Shown here: positions 44,501-53,794 of the stretch, in pieces
How positions within the stretch are numbered: the first letter of the stretch is position 1
Layout of the letters: each line of letters opens with the position of its first letter
Assembly: GCF_005943945.1 (NCBI RefSeq)
Contig: NZ_CP040710.1
Coordinates: 3,331,501-3,395,500 of the forward strand
Length of the DNA: 64,000 bases
Direction: 5' to 3'
Origin: Aggregatimonas sangjinii
GTDB lineage: Bacteria; Bacteroidota; Bacteroidia; Flavobacteriales; Flavobacteriaceae
The notes under the pieces: generated by a model
Database searches by the model: none
What the model saw: the letters and a program-made list of their open reading frames with translations, nothing else
What the model was told of the DNA's origin: nothing
Made by a program: the position numbers and the translations under genes

Positions 44501-47500
44501 GCTTCGGGCCAAATATCCCTAGGGCTGATTGCGCCCCATTCGGTAAATTGCAGGGGAAGCTCTATCTGATAAAAGTTCTCTGAAAAGTCAGTTCCTATGC
44601 GAAGGAAACCGACCAATGGAGAAATAGATGGTCGCAATTCTATACCTACCTCTTCGGCATGCATGAACATCTTGATTTTTTCGTACTGTCGTAAGTCTAT
44701 GTTCAAGCTCTTGAACACCGCACGCGAATCTTCCGGTTCTAGATTGTTGACCACTAAGGAAAGAGATTGCTCGTTCTGGCGCACCACGGTATTGTTGTTG
44801 TTGAGCGGCTCGCGAATTACATCGGGTGGCAGGACATAGCGAATCGGACTTCTTTGCTCATTTTCCTGTATGTTTACCGCATTTACATCGAGCGAAGTCG
44901 CGTCGGAGGAAGGCAAGTCACCATTCTCCTCAAGACTTTTGGTATACGTACGCCAATCGCCACGCACCAGATCCAGCGTCGCGAAACGTAGCACGACGTC
45001 ATCGGTGAAATCGGTAAGGTACATGCGCATGGTACTGACGGACCTCAAATCACTGATACCACCAAAGGTATTTTCCTCCGTGATATCGCTTAACGGAATT
45101 TTATACTGAATCCAGCGACTTCTTTTTTGACTACCATCGGGAATTCTAGGAGCGGCATAAAGTGTGTCCCGAATATCAGTAACGTATTGGTCGCCGATAT
45201 TGGTTCCAGGCTTGATTTCAACTTCATAACGGTAATAACTGTCTATGGTGTTCATGGTCAAATCCCTATCGATATCCTCAACGTCTGGCAAGGTGGTATT
45301 GCCCCGGTTGTCGTTGGTTACCTCGATAGGAGAGTTACCCTCGGTGTTGTTGAAATTAAGGTATCGGTTGAGGATACTTCCTTCCCGCTGTAAGAAGTAT
45401 TCGTAATTGTCATTGGCGGGGTCGGGACCCGTGCCATATCGGCCTTCATCGACATCCGCTAATCCATCGAGACCCACGTCTTGCGCGGTCCTGGAGGCTT
45501 CATCAACATCAAAGGCATATACCAGCGCCTGTGTTTGCGGTACCTCTCCCCAATCGGTCGGTCTGGTATCGGTGTCTTGCTCGGTTACAGGGAGACCGTT
45601 TTCATATTGTTTTCTACCATCAGGAAGAATATCTTCCGAAATGTTCCCTAATTCGATTACTAATTTACCAGGGGTGGTGCCCACATTATCCTCATAGGGG
45701 TCCATTACCCAGAATTGAATGAACTCTACATTGGCCTGTTCGAAGTTGGTACTGTTCAACGAGCGCATGACCCCTCCCCAGTTTTCCTGCGGATTATCGG
45801 TAAAACCCTCTTCCGTATTCGCATTGTAGGGCCCTTTGATGGTTGGATAATAAGCAAGGTCAAAAGTGGTTTGCTGTTGTGTCTGGCCTTGTGCCACCTC
45901 TACCCTAGGAAAAACCTCATCGATAAAAATACGTCGTGATTCGTTTAAGGAAATATCGCTGTCACTAATACTTGCAGGTCTTTGGCTCGTATAAAAAATC
46001 GGATCAATAGTATACCACGCTACCTTGGCCCGATTGAATCCGGCACCGAGTGGATCTCCCGAAGGACCGCGCCTGTCGGTTGGTATACTTGCGAGGGTCC
46101 ATCCGAGGGAAGACCGGATATCGATCAACGCCTGCGCCCCTTCAAAATCATCTAAATAGGTAGTGGTTTCGCCTTGGAAGTCCGCATTTTTCGGGGAACC
46201 TGGCTTTAACCAAGCGACTTCACCACGTAGCGAGAGATTGGAAGGCACATCGGTGTCGATATTCGGTAGTTTATTGACCATTCTTGTGAGAAAGGGCACT
46301 TCCGTTGAAAAGTTCCCGTTGAATCCGAATATCGTATTGTTGACTGGCTCTACGCCGAAGTTCGATTTTTGGGTAAGCGGGCGTTCGTTCAGCTTTAAAA
46401 GCGTACCGCCCAAGACAAAATTCTTATTCACCTGATGTTCTACATTTATTCCGGTAAAATTTCTGGTCTGCTGCCCGAAAACGGCATTATTCTCTACCGA
46501 AATATTGATCGGCACATTGGAAGCCTCCAGATTGGGGTCGAGAATCTGAACCGTACCCGCCTGATAATTTACCGTATAGTCGATGCCCTCCTGTAGCGTT
46601 CTGCCGCCGGCTGTAACCCTTACCGAACCACGTGGCACATTAAAGGCCCCGATGGGAATACCATTGCTCCCCTCCGATTTGTAACGCCCTTTTAAAATAA
46701 ACTTATTTTTTTCGGGATCTTGCAATGCAGCTGCCTTGGTAAGCTCGTACATATCACGGAATACATACTTTTCCTGATTGGCGTCATAATTCTCCGGAGA
46801 ACCATAACCTTCAATACTTCCGCCGTTCAATCTACGATACAGGAAGCCTCCAAAAGGTTCCGCCTTGGTGAAAATGATACGCCCGTTTCGCGTATCGACC
46901 GTTAAACCGGGCACAAAATCGAAAAAGCCATCACCACCCGGTTGAAGATCGTTATAAACGTTCAATCGGTCTAAGTTAAAGACATTCAATAGGATATCCT
47001 CCTCGAGTCCCTCCGGCCAATTGGTGCCGGGGCCTTCGTCTACAGGGGTGATATAGTTTCTCGGCGTTGGATCAGAATACAGAATATTCATCTTAAAGTC
47101 TTCCTGGCTCAATTGAAAGGCGCCCGTAGCATAGATATTCTTCATCATCAAATCCCAAATTGGATCGCTGATATTGGTAATATTACTTTTAAGAAGTTTT
47201 AAGATCAATGTATTGTTATCGATAATCGGATTCGCGGGCCCTACCTGTACCGTAGTGGCTTCAAGGCCTCCATTAGCGAACTCCCCTACCTGATAGACAT
47301 TCCCGTTAAAGGTATATTGGTACGCCACGCCCAGCACCTCATCGTTACTCAATCGTTGGTTTAATGAGATGTAGCCTAATTGCGTATTAAAATCATAATC
47401 CCTCCCCTGTTCCAATTTCCGAGCATTTTCCAGAATGGCGAAATCAGTACCTTGACTTGGGGAATAGCCCGCATTAAATGACGCGGAATTAAATCCGCTA

Positions 47501-48777
47501 TCTACGGTTGCGATGTCTCTAATATTGTCATTTAAGGCGCCTGAACCCGAGGCAATCAATGCGGGATCATAATCATTGGCATTGTTTCTGGGTAAATTAC
47601 CCGTTGCAGGATTTGTATTGAAGAATCCGGGTGCCGCGGCGCCTACGTTCCCCAATCTGGTCTGCTCGGAAAGGGCCTCCCCTAAATCCTGAAGGGCCAC
47701 GATATTCCTGACATTCAATGTCTGTTGGTTCCGGTTCGTTACCCATACCTCCAAACGGGTAATCTGTACCTGACTCCGGATATACGGATAGCTCTCCATC
47801 GCCGTATCGTAGTTATCCCTAAAGTACTGTCCGAGAAAAAAGTGTTTGTCCTCATCATAATCCAGGGCGGAAAGCGAAAAGTCGTTAATGGTACCACCAC
47901 CTTGCGCAACGACCGTATTGTTTTGGGATTGTTGTTGTGAGAATACCGCGGTCACGGTAGTCTTACCGAATTGCAATTGTGTCTTTACCCCGAAAAGGCT
48001 TTGCGCCCCTTGGATGAGCGAACTGTTCAAGGGCATATTTACATTACCGAATTCTATTTTTCGAATGATATCGTCATCGGTGGGCGTATAATCGATCTTG
48101 AATATATTCTGAAAATCGAAAGTAGCCTCGGTATCGTAATTTACGTTTGCCTGTAGGCGGGTTCCGATGGTACCAAGCATACTTAAGCTAATGCGCTGAT
48201 CGAAATCGAAAGAAAGATTGCTTCTGTTCCGTGGTGAAAGTGCGGGGTTGTCGTTTTTTTGCCAGATGACCCCTAAATCCATCGCGACAGAACCTTGTGG
48301 ATCTATCTGGATTTCGGTTCCCCCGAAAATCGATTCGAAAAATTTGTTGTTTACATAAAAGTTAGGAAGCAAGTTTTTGCGCGCTTCCTCACTCCCCTCC
48401 TTCTTGCCGGAAAACGCATCTGCCTTTTCCTTGAAATAAGCCTTCATTCCCTCTTTGCGAGCCAGCTCATAATATTGTTCCGGAGTGAGTATGATAGGGT
48501 AACCGATATCGAAATCCCCTAGTTTCTCAGAATAGACATACCCATTGATTTTCGGGTCGTAGATGTATTTTGACACGATGCTGTCCGGATTCTCCAAAAG
48601 GATTTTTCCCAGATCGAATCCGGTCTTAACAGAATCTACTTGTTGGGTGAGAGAATCCTGCTCTTGTTCGGTGGGGTTATCCTGTGCATTAACCGCACCG
48701 GTGCCAAGAAAGCACAGTGCGAATAGGATGGTAAGCTTAAATGAAAATTTAAGAATGGTTGTGGCCCCTGTTTTCAA
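41533..48777 (-). CDS. sprA: SprA, outer-membrane channel of the type IX secretion system
   Basis: A 2414-residue protein, the usual size for SprA/Sov. It has a signal peptide ending near AVNAQ and repeated long beta-barrel segments across the whole chain, with many strands such as NTIFGFNGNFSTEVPFLTRM near 760. It ends NSGFTLRYNFGN. SprA forms the giant single-chain barrel through which T9SS cargo (type A and B C-terminal domain proteins) passes, and it is essential for gliding and secretion. It starts 5 bp after ruvA ends. The order maeB-ruvA-sprA-gcvH is widely kept in Flavobacteriaceae, which supports the call. A Lys-rich region near 1940 (KTDKAGNNEKEKKKTPAK) is likely a loop. Confidence 0.96.
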   Translation of the reverse strand: MKTGATTILKFSFKLTILFALCFLGTGAVNAQDNPTEQEQDSLTQQVDSVKTGFDLGKILLENPDSIVSKYIYDPKINGYVYSEKLGDFDIGYPIILTPEQYYELARKEGMKAYFKEKADAFSGKKEGSEEARKNLLPNFYVNNKFFESIFGGTEIQIDPQGSVAMDLGVIWQKNDNPALSPRNRSNLSFDFDQRISLSMLGTIGTRLQANVNYDTEATFDFQNIFKIDYTPTDDDIIRKIEFGNVNMPLNSSLIQGAQSLFGVKTQLQFGKTTVTAVFSQQQSQNNTVVAQGGGTINDFSLSALDYDEDKHFFLGQYFRDNYDTAMESYPYIRSQVQITRLEVWVTNRNQQTLNVRNIVALQDLGEALSEQTRLGNVGAAAPGFFNTNPATGNLPRNNANDYDPALIASGSGALNDNIRDIATVDSGFNSASFNAGYSPSQGTDFAILENARKLEQGRDYDFNTQLGYISLNQRLSNDEVLGVAYQYTFNGNVYQVGEFANGGLEATTVQVGPANPIIDNNTLILKLLKSNITNISDPIWDLMMKNIYATGAFQLSQEDFKMNILYSDPTPRNYITPVDEGPGTNWPEGLEEDILLNVFNLDRLNVYNDLQPGGDGFFDFVPGLTVDTRNGRIIFTKAEPFGGFLYRRLNGGSIEGYGSPENYDANQEKYVFRDMYELTKAAALQDPEKNKFILKGRYKSEGSNGIPIGAFNVPRGSVRVTAGGRTLQEGIDYTVNYQAGTVQILDPNLEASNVPINISVENNAVFGQQTRNFTGINVEHQVNKNFVLGGTLLKLNERPLTQKSNFGVEPVNNTIFGFNGNFSTEVPFLTRMVNKLPNIDTDVPSNLSLRGEVAWLKPGSPKNADFQGETTTYLDDFEGAQALIDIRSSLGWTLASIPTDRRGPSGDPLGAGFNRAKVAWYTIDPIFYTSQRPASISDSDISLNESRRIFIDEVFPRVEVAQGQTQQQTTFDLAYYPTIKGPYNANTEEGFTDNPQENWGGVMRSLNSTNFEQANVEFIQFWVMDPYEDNVGTTPGKLVIELGNISEDILPDGRKQYENGLPVTEQDTDTRPTDWGEVPQTQALVYAFDVDEASRTAQDVGLDGLADVDEGRYGTGPDPANDNYEYFLQREGSILNRYLNFNNTEGNSPIEVTNDNRGNTTLPDVEDIDRDLTMNTIDSYYRYEVEIKPGTNIGDQYVTDIRDTLYAAPRIPDGSQKRSRWIQYKIPLSDITEENTFGGISDLRSVSTMRMYLTDFTDDVVLRFATLDLVRGDWRTYTKSLEENGDLPSSDATSLDVNAVNIQENEQRSPIRYVLPPDVIREPLNNNNTVVRQNEQSLSLVVNNLEPEDSRAVFKSLNIDLRQYEKIKMFMHAEEVGIELRPSISPLVGFLRIGTDFSENFYQIELPLQFTEWGAISPRDIWPEANEMDVLLDDLKKIKSLRINLRNDGVPLNETRYYEIEDGEPVEKLATDPRADGRLRIGIKGNPSLGNIRSMMVGIKNISDRTADGEVWFNELRLAGLDNKGGWASVVAMDANIADFANITATGSQSTSGFGAIDQMPNERAREDAISYDVVTNLNLGQLLPPKWGIQLPFNYGISEQLITPEFDPEFDDLRLEDLVETASSEEDAENIRERAEDYTKRTSINLIGVRKNRGEEADANFYDIENFTFNYSYNQTDHRDFEVEDLKDQSVVAGFVYNHNFKPVEVAPFAKKDSLFNGRYWQWLKELNLSLLPTTISVNSDINRQFNRQTFRNVIPAGEDPANFLSLPELQQRNYLFNWQYTVNYSLTKSLRLNFIGSNNNIVRNYLDDPNNPESEVDKALRLWDGFWDLGEPNRHSQQMQLNYEIPFAKIPALDFIDAQYSYTSNFDWQRGGDALNLAVAQEQNPGVASGELDIVSINTVQNANTHNLTASLTMQKFYDLIGLKKRSGKSQQQAPVKTDKAGNNEKEKKKTPAKTSKLWNTAVDIVTMVKRLNVNYNESNGTVLPGYTQSVGFIGSARPTIGFVFGSQADVRFDAARNGWLTGFDGFNEQFIRRTTKQLNITATAQPVQDLTIDLVADRQFSESLQENYQIDIVDGEQQYVPQTPNNFGNFSISTMMIGTAFGKSDEFDSENFEEFKQNRITIANRIISDRAQPFGTPDEDGFPERYGKTSQDVLLPAFFAAYTGQSADRVNLDIFRSIPIPNWNIKYTGLMRNKWFKKKFTRFSLQHGYRAAYSINSFQTNLEKQQLLKDDLGAFNPENGDLLPDLILNNVVLNDAFNPLLRVDFEMKNSVSVLAEVRTDRTLSLSLDNNLMTEINGKEYTLGLGYRIKDVKFVTNIGGNKTRLKGDLNLKADLSLRDNITIIRNLDIDNNQITSGQNLLSIKFTADYALTKNLNALFFYDHSFSQFAVSTAFPQTTINSGFTLRYNFGN

Positions 48778-48782
48778 ACTAA

Positions 48783-49364
48783 TTACAGATTTTTCAGCGT
48801 CTGTTTTATAATATTTTCGACGCTTAAGGAGGAATCTTGGGCAAGCACTTTATCGATCACGCGCTCTGCCTGCTTACGTGCGAATCCAAGAACCTCTAAA
48901 GCTGATAACGCTTCATCTTTATTTGTATTGTTCGAACTGAGGGAAACTTCATCAATATCGTAGATTTTTAAAATCTTGTCTTTTAGGTCCAAGATGACCC
49001 GCTGTGCCGTTTTCGCTCCAATGCCTTTGATACCCTGTATCGTAGGTACGTCGCCAGTTGCAATAGCGTCCCTGATTTGAAGGGGTGACAACGAAGACAA
49101 CATGCTTCGTGCAGTGCTCGATCCTATACCCGAAACAGAGAGTAAAAGCCTAAAAATCTCGCGTTCCGATTTTTCGGCAAAACCGAACAAGGTATGGGAG
49201 TCTTCCTTAACCTGCAGGTGGGTAAACACTTGAATCTGTTCGGCATCGGATATCTTGGAAAAGGTGTTCAACGATATGTTCACAAAATAGCCAACTCCAC
49301 CACACTCGATTATCAAGTTGGTGGGGTTCTTTTCTACTAGTTTTCCTTTTAGGTGGTGGATCAT
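48783..49364 (-). CDS. ruvA: Holliday junction branch migration protein RuvA
   Basis: A 193-residue RuvA. Domain I is an OB fold with MIHHLKGKLVEKNPTNLIIECGGVGYFVNI (split across 1-30). Domain II has two helix-hairpin-helix motifs, LLSVSGIGSSTARSML and IQGIKGIGAKTAQRVI. Domain III (about 145-193) binds RuvB. RuvA holds the four-way junction for the RuvB motor. It lies just upstream of sprA. A heptamer array and a dispersed hairpin fill the 293-bp gap before its start. Confidence 0.96.
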   Translation of the reverse strand: MIHHLKGKLVEKNPTNLIIECGGVGYFVNISLNTFSKISDAEQIQVFTHLQVKEDSHTLFGFAEKSEREIFRLLLSVSGIGSSTARSMLSSLSPLQIRDAIATGDVPTIQGIKGIGAKTAQRVILDLKDKILKIYDIDEVSLSSNNTNKDEALSALEVLGFARKQAERVIDKVLAQDSSLSVENIIKQTLKNL

Positions 49365-49456
49365 GGGTTACGGTTCAAATACAAATTCAAGAATCAGGTT
49401 ACAAGTTTCGAAGAATTGATGCATTGTTGTGATTGGTAATGACTTTTAAGTGTTGG

Positions 49457-49478
49457 CACTTCGACTGCGCTCAGTGTG
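49457..49478. repeat. Dispersed hairpin with GACTGCGCTCAG core
   Basis: CACT and AGTG flank a loop reading TCGACTGCGCTC. The core GACT-GC-GCTCAG matches GACT-AT-GCTCAG at 31945-31956. It lies just before the TGCTCGG array. Confidence 0.6.
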
Positions 49479-49488
49479 ACATTTAAGA

Positions 49489-49613
49489 TGCTCGGTGCTC
49501 GGTGCTCGGTGCTCGGTGCTCGGTGCTCGGTGCTCGGTGCTCGGTGCTCGGTGCTCGGTGCTCGGTGCTCGGTGCTCGGTGCTCGGTGCTCGGTGCTCGG
49601 TGCTCGGTGCTCG
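49489..49613. repeat. Heptanucleotide tandem array TGCTCGG x17
   Basis: Seventeen exact copies of TGCTCGG plus TGCTCG, between the end of maeB and the start of ruvA. This is the longest repeat in the window. It ends 44 bp from the maeB stop and begins 125 bp before the ruvA start. Confidence 0.97.
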
Positions 49614-49657
49614 TAAAACGTAAAAACAAGGTCATGACCGAAAAAGTTTAGCGCTAA

Positions 49658-51955
49658 CTATTTTCCTCCGGTTTTTGCCTTCCATCTTTTCTCCCGTTCC
49701 TGTGCGTCGATAGCGGCAATCGCTGTCATGTTCACCATTTCGTCAACACTAGCGCCCAGTTGTAGAATATGTACCGACCTCCTTAATCCGATCATAATAG
49801 GACCTATCGAATCGGCACCGTTCAGTTCCTTCATCAGTTTGAAGGTGATGTTCGCGCTCTCCAGATTTGGAAATATTAAGGTGTTCACTTTTTTACCGGC
49901 CAATTTTGAAAACGGGAACTGACTTTCGTGCAATTCCTTATTCAATGCAAAATCTACCTGTATTTCTCCATCCACTGGTAAATCGGGATTCCGCTCATGC
50001 AAAATCTTAACCGCATCCCTCACCTTTTTACCATTTGGGTGGCCAGAGGAACCAAAATTTGCATAAGACAGCAAAGCGATTACTGGATCAAAACCAAAAG
50101 TCGTCGCTACGTTCGCCGTCATTTGTGCAATTTCTGCAATCTGTTCGGCGTTCGGGTCAATATTTATGGAAGTATCCGCCAAGAACATCGGACCTCTTTT
50201 GGTAATCATTATATTAACCGTGGAAGCCCTAGTAACGCCGGAAGCCCTGCCAATTACTTCAAATACCGGTTTCACCACTCTTGGGTATGCCCTAGAGTAA
50301 CCTGAAATCATACCATCGGCATCACCTTCCAACACCATCATCGATCCAAAATAGTTTCGTTCGCGCATTTTAGACTGCGCGTTGTAGAGCGTGGTACCGC
50401 TACGTCTTCTATTTTCCCAAAAACGTTTCGCGTACTGGTCCCTTTTTTTATCGGATGCGGACGTACTCGGATCAATAATCTCAATATCCGCATCGAACTC
50501 CAGTTCCTGCTTTAATTCCGTAATGATTTCTGTATTTCCTAATAGCACTGGAATCGCGATACCTTCTTCATGAACGATTTGTGCCGCTTTTAGCACATCT
50601 AAGTGATCGGCCTCGGCAAAAACGATTCGTTTTAGGTTCATTTTGGCCCGAGTGTGCAGTAACCGCACGACCTTATTGTCATTTCCGGAGCGTTGCATCA
50701 GTTCTTCCCGATACTTTTCCCAATCCGTAATCGGGGCCTTTGCCACGCCACTGTCCATTGCCGCCTTGGCAATAGCGGGCGGGATTTCAGAAATCAATCT
50801 AGGATCGAAGGGCTTAGGAATGATATAATCCTTACCAAAGGTCATTCTAGTCTCTCCGTAAGCAATATTTACCTGTTCCGGTACCGGTGCGCGGGTCAAT
50901 TCGGCCAAGGCCTTTACAGCGGCCATTTTCATAGGTTCGTTGATAGAGGTGGCACGAACATCCAACGCCCCTCGAAAAATAAAGGGGAAGCCCAATACAT
51001 TGTTCACTTGGTTCGGATGATCCGAACGCCCGGTAGCCATGATAATATCTTTTCGGGTCGCCACTGCCAAATCGTACTTGATTTCCGGATCGGGATTGGC
51101 CATGGCAAAAACGATAGGATCCTTGGCCATTGACAATAACATCTCTGGCGATACGATATCGGCTATAGAAAGCCCAACAAAAACATCGGCATCGCGCATG
51201 GCCTCTTCGAGGGTATCAATTTTGCGATCCGATGCGAACTCCAATTTTTCTTTGGAAAGGCTCTCCCTATCGCTTCGGATCACCCCTTTGCTATCTAACA
51301 TCACGATGTTCTTGTCACTTGCGCCAAAGGCCTTGTACAAACGCGTACAAGAGACTGCTGCGGCACCGGCGCCACTTACGACTATCCGAACCTCCTCCAT
51401 TTTTTTTCCCGTAAGCTCCAAGGCATTTAATAGTGCCGCCGCAGAGATGATGGCGGTACCGTGCTGGTCATCGTGCATGACCGGAATGTCTAGCTCTTCT
51501 TTTAGCCTTCGCTCTATTTCAAAGGCTTCCGGCGCTTTAATATCCTCTAAATTGATACCGCCGAAGGTGGGGGCAATCATTTTAACGGTTTCTATGAATT
51601 TATCAACATCTTCGGTGTCGACCTCGATGTCGATACCATCGATATCGGCAAAAATCTTAAAGAGCAGGCCCTTGCCTTCCATGACCGGTTTTGAAGCTTC
51701 CGGGCCAATGTTCCCCAATCCCAAAACGGCGGTCCCATTAGAGATGACGGCCACCAGATTTCCTTTTGAAGTGTATTTGTATGCGTTATCCTTGTCCTTT
51801 GCTATTTCGAGGCAGGGCTCTGCAACCCCCGGGGAATACGCCAAGGCTAAATCACGCTGGGTGGCATAGGGCTTGGTGGGCACGATTTTTATTTTTCCCG
51901 GCTGGGGTTTCGCATGGTATACCAATGCTTCGCGCCTCGTCTTTTGTTTGCTCAT
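49658..51955 (-). CDS. maeB: NADP-dependent malic enzyme with phosphotransacetylase-like domain
   Basis: A 765-residue fusion enzyme. The N-terminal malic enzyme part (about 1-425) has the metal/substrate motif MHDDQHGTAIISAAALLNAL and the NAD(P) fold VVSGAGAAAVSC. The C-terminal part (about 430-760) is phosphotransacetylase-like, and in this family is thought to be regulatory. It decarboxylates malate to pyruvate, giving NADPH. Length matches E. coli MaeB (759). It has its own promoter at 51975-52007. Confidence 0.96.
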   Translation of the reverse strand: MSKQKTRREALVYHAKPQPGKIKIVPTKPYATQRDLALAYSPGVAEPCLEIAKDKDNAYKYTSKGNLVAVISNGTAVLGLGNIGPEASKPVMEGKGLLFKIFADIDGIDIEVDTEDVDKFIETVKMIAPTFGGINLEDIKAPEAFEIERRLKEELDIPVMHDDQHGTAIISAAALLNALELTGKKMEEVRIVVSGAGAAAVSCTRLYKAFGASDKNIVMLDSKGVIRSDRESLSKEKLEFASDRKIDTLEEAMRDADVFVGLSIADIVSPEMLLSMAKDPIVFAMANPDPEIKYDLAVATRKDIIMATGRSDHPNQVNNVLGFPFIFRGALDVRATSINEPMKMAAVKALAELTRAPVPEQVNIAYGETRMTFGKDYIIPKPFDPRLISEIPPAIAKAAMDSGVAKAPITDWEKYREELMQRSGNDNKVVRLLHTRAKMNLKRIVFAEADHLDVLKAAQIVHEEGIAIPVLLGNTEIITELKQELEFDADIEIIDPSTSASDKKRDQYAKRFWENRRRSGTTLYNAQSKMRERNYFGSMMVLEGDADGMISGYSRAYPRVVKPVFEVIGRASGVTRASTVNIMITKRGPMFLADTSINIDPNAEQIAEIAQMTANVATTFGFDPVIALLSYANFGSSGHPNGKKVRDAVKILHERNPDLPVDGEIQVDFALNKELHESQFPFSKLAGKKVNTLIFPNLESANITFKLMKELNGADSIGPIMIGLRRSVHILQLGASVDEMVNMTAIAAIDAQEREKRWKAKTGGK

Positions 51956-51974
51956 AAACTCAAAATTAACGAAA

Positions 51975-52007
51975 CAAATATAATCCTATTCTTATCAGGA
52001 TGTGCAA
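51975..52007 (-). promoter_or_regulatory. Promoter of maeB
   Basis: On the reverse strand TTG (52007-52005), 22 bases, then TATATTTG (51982-51975), an exact TAnnTTTG box 19 bp before the maeB start. Spacing is at the long end of the usual range. Confidence 0.55.
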
Positions 52008-52044
52008 TTAAAGAGAAGGCAATCTCCAAGGTATCGGACTAAAT

Positions 52045-53604
52045 TCAATGTCCACTAACTGGGGCGACGATATTTCCATCTTCATTTGTTGCAGGCTCCC
52101 TTAAACGCATAGCCAATAGACCTGCTATAATGAAAAATACACCACCGAATAGAATCGCGTAAACAGCATTGTCATCCAAAACATGTTCGATAATCGGCCC
52201 GAACGACACCGTTTGAATTAGCATGGGAATGACGATCATCATGTTAACGATACCCATGTAAACACCTCTTCTCTCCGACGGAATTACTTTGGAAACCATT
52301 GCGTAGGGAATGCCCATCATCGCTGCCCAGCCAATACCGAAAAAGACCATCGGGACCAAGAGCGCATATTGATTCTGGATGTAGGGCATGGACAACATAG
52401 CGATACCGGTCAGAAAAAGACTCACCACGTAAACCCATTTCGAGCTATATTTTTTTGCAATTGGTACGAGCGCCAAAGCGACAATCATGGTCACGAAATT
52501 ATAGGTACCGTTCATTAGACCTACTTGCCCTAATGCCTCGTCTGGGGTGATTCCTGGAATTGAAGCCTTAAGCATAGGCGCTATGAATTGCCAGTAAACA
52601 AAAAGAGCATACCACTGAAAGAAGTAGACCGCGGAAAGTTTCCACATGAACTTTGACATGTCTTGAATAGCCTCTGCTGCTTCCATCAGCGGCATGAGTA
52701 AATCACCGAATTTCCTTATTGTACTATTTTCAGGGTTATTTTTAATCAACCGATACAGGAAAAACAGCCAGATAAAAGCGATGACCAACATGATTATGAC
52801 TAGCAAATTATAATTCTCAAAGAGATAGGGTATAACTTGACCCAATAGTAAACCGAATAACAAGGGAACAGAAAGCACTGCGATCAATGCCCCGAACACT
52901 TGAATAATGGGATGGGGCTTCCCCGCGTTGAACTTCTTTATTTCCATTAATTCTTCCTCCGACGGTGGTATTTCCGGCGTTTTCCAGACCGACCAAGCGA
53001 CAGTGGCAACGGATGCGAATGCTCCTAAGAAAAAAGAATAATATACCCAAGTTGGAATCGCACTTATCGATTCTACCATTTCAGTTGGGGCGCTGAACCA
53101 ATCTTGAAATAGAAAAAGTGAGAAGTTTGCTATTGTAATACCCGCACCGACAAATAGACTTTGCATTTGGTATCCAAAGGTCAGCTGCCCATCGGGAAGC
53201 TTATCACCAACAAATGCCCTGTAAGGTTCCATTGCAGTATTGTTCGCGGCATCTAAAATCCATAATAAGCCCACCGCGAACCACAGTGTAGAACTGTAAG
53301 GAAATGCGAACAAACATAGGCTAGCCAGAATCGCACCGATTAAAAAGAAAGGTTTCCGCCTACCGTATTTAGTAGACCATGTTTTATCTGAAATAGCACC
53401 GATAATTGGCTGAATTAACAAACCGGTAACCGGCCCCGCAAGATTGAGGAGCGGTAATTCCTGATGGTGGGCCCCCAAATATTCAAAAATCGGATTTACC
53501 GCACTTTGCTGAAGACCAAAACTAAATTGAATCCCAAAAAATCCGACATTCATATTCCAAATCTGCCAGAAATTTAAGCGTGGCTTTTTTATCATGTTCA
53601 TCAT
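52045..53604 (-). CDS. MFS transporter, SLC45/sugar symporter-like
   Basis: A 519-residue twelve-helix major facilitator protein. The RWxxGRR-type loop between helices 2 and 3 is SDKTWSTKYGRRKPFFLIG (about 72-90). The conserved DAANNTAMEPYRAFVGD segment lies in helices 4-5. The pattern matches sucrose/maltose-type symporters of the SLC45/GPH branch. No polysaccharide genes lie nearby, so the sugar is unknown. Three ATG codons occur at the start (53604, 53601, 53595); any would give the same protein apart from the first residues. Confidence 0.88.
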   Translation of the reverse strand: MMNMIKKPRLNFWQIWNMNVGFFGIQFSFGLQQSAVNPIFEYLGAHHQELPLLNLAGPVTGLLIQPIIGAISDKTWSTKYGRRKPFFLIGAILASLCLFAFPYSSTLWFAVGLLWILDAANNTAMEPYRAFVGDKLPDGQLTFGYQMQSLFVGAGITIANFSLFLFQDWFSAPTEMVESISAIPTWVYYSFFLGAFASVATVAWSVWKTPEIPPSEEELMEIKKFNAGKPHPIIQVFGALIAVLSVPLLFGLLLGQVIPYLFENYNLLVIIMLVIAFIWLFFLYRLIKNNPENSTIRKFGDLLMPLMEAAEAIQDMSKFMWKLSAVYFFQWYALFVYWQFIAPMLKASIPGITPDEALGQVGLMNGTYNFVTMIVALALVPIAKKYSSKWVYVVSLFLTGIAMLSMPYIQNQYALLVPMVFFGIGWAAMMGIPYAMVSKVIPSERRGVYMGIVNMMIVIPMLIQTVSFGPIIEHVLDDNAVYAILFGGVFFIIAGLLAMRLREPATNEDGNIVAPVSGH

Positions 53605-53794
53605 AATCGAGGTATAGGCGATTTATCTGGTTAACAATATAGCATTTTATAGTCTTGTTTGATATAAACTTGGCAATAAAGGGCTGCCGATTTCCCACGA
53701 AAACGTTGTAGTGCTTAGCGATAAACCCAACGCATGCTTAAAATGTAAGCCTGAAGTCTTGGTTTGTCCTTCTGCAAAAGGACCTCACCCCCAA

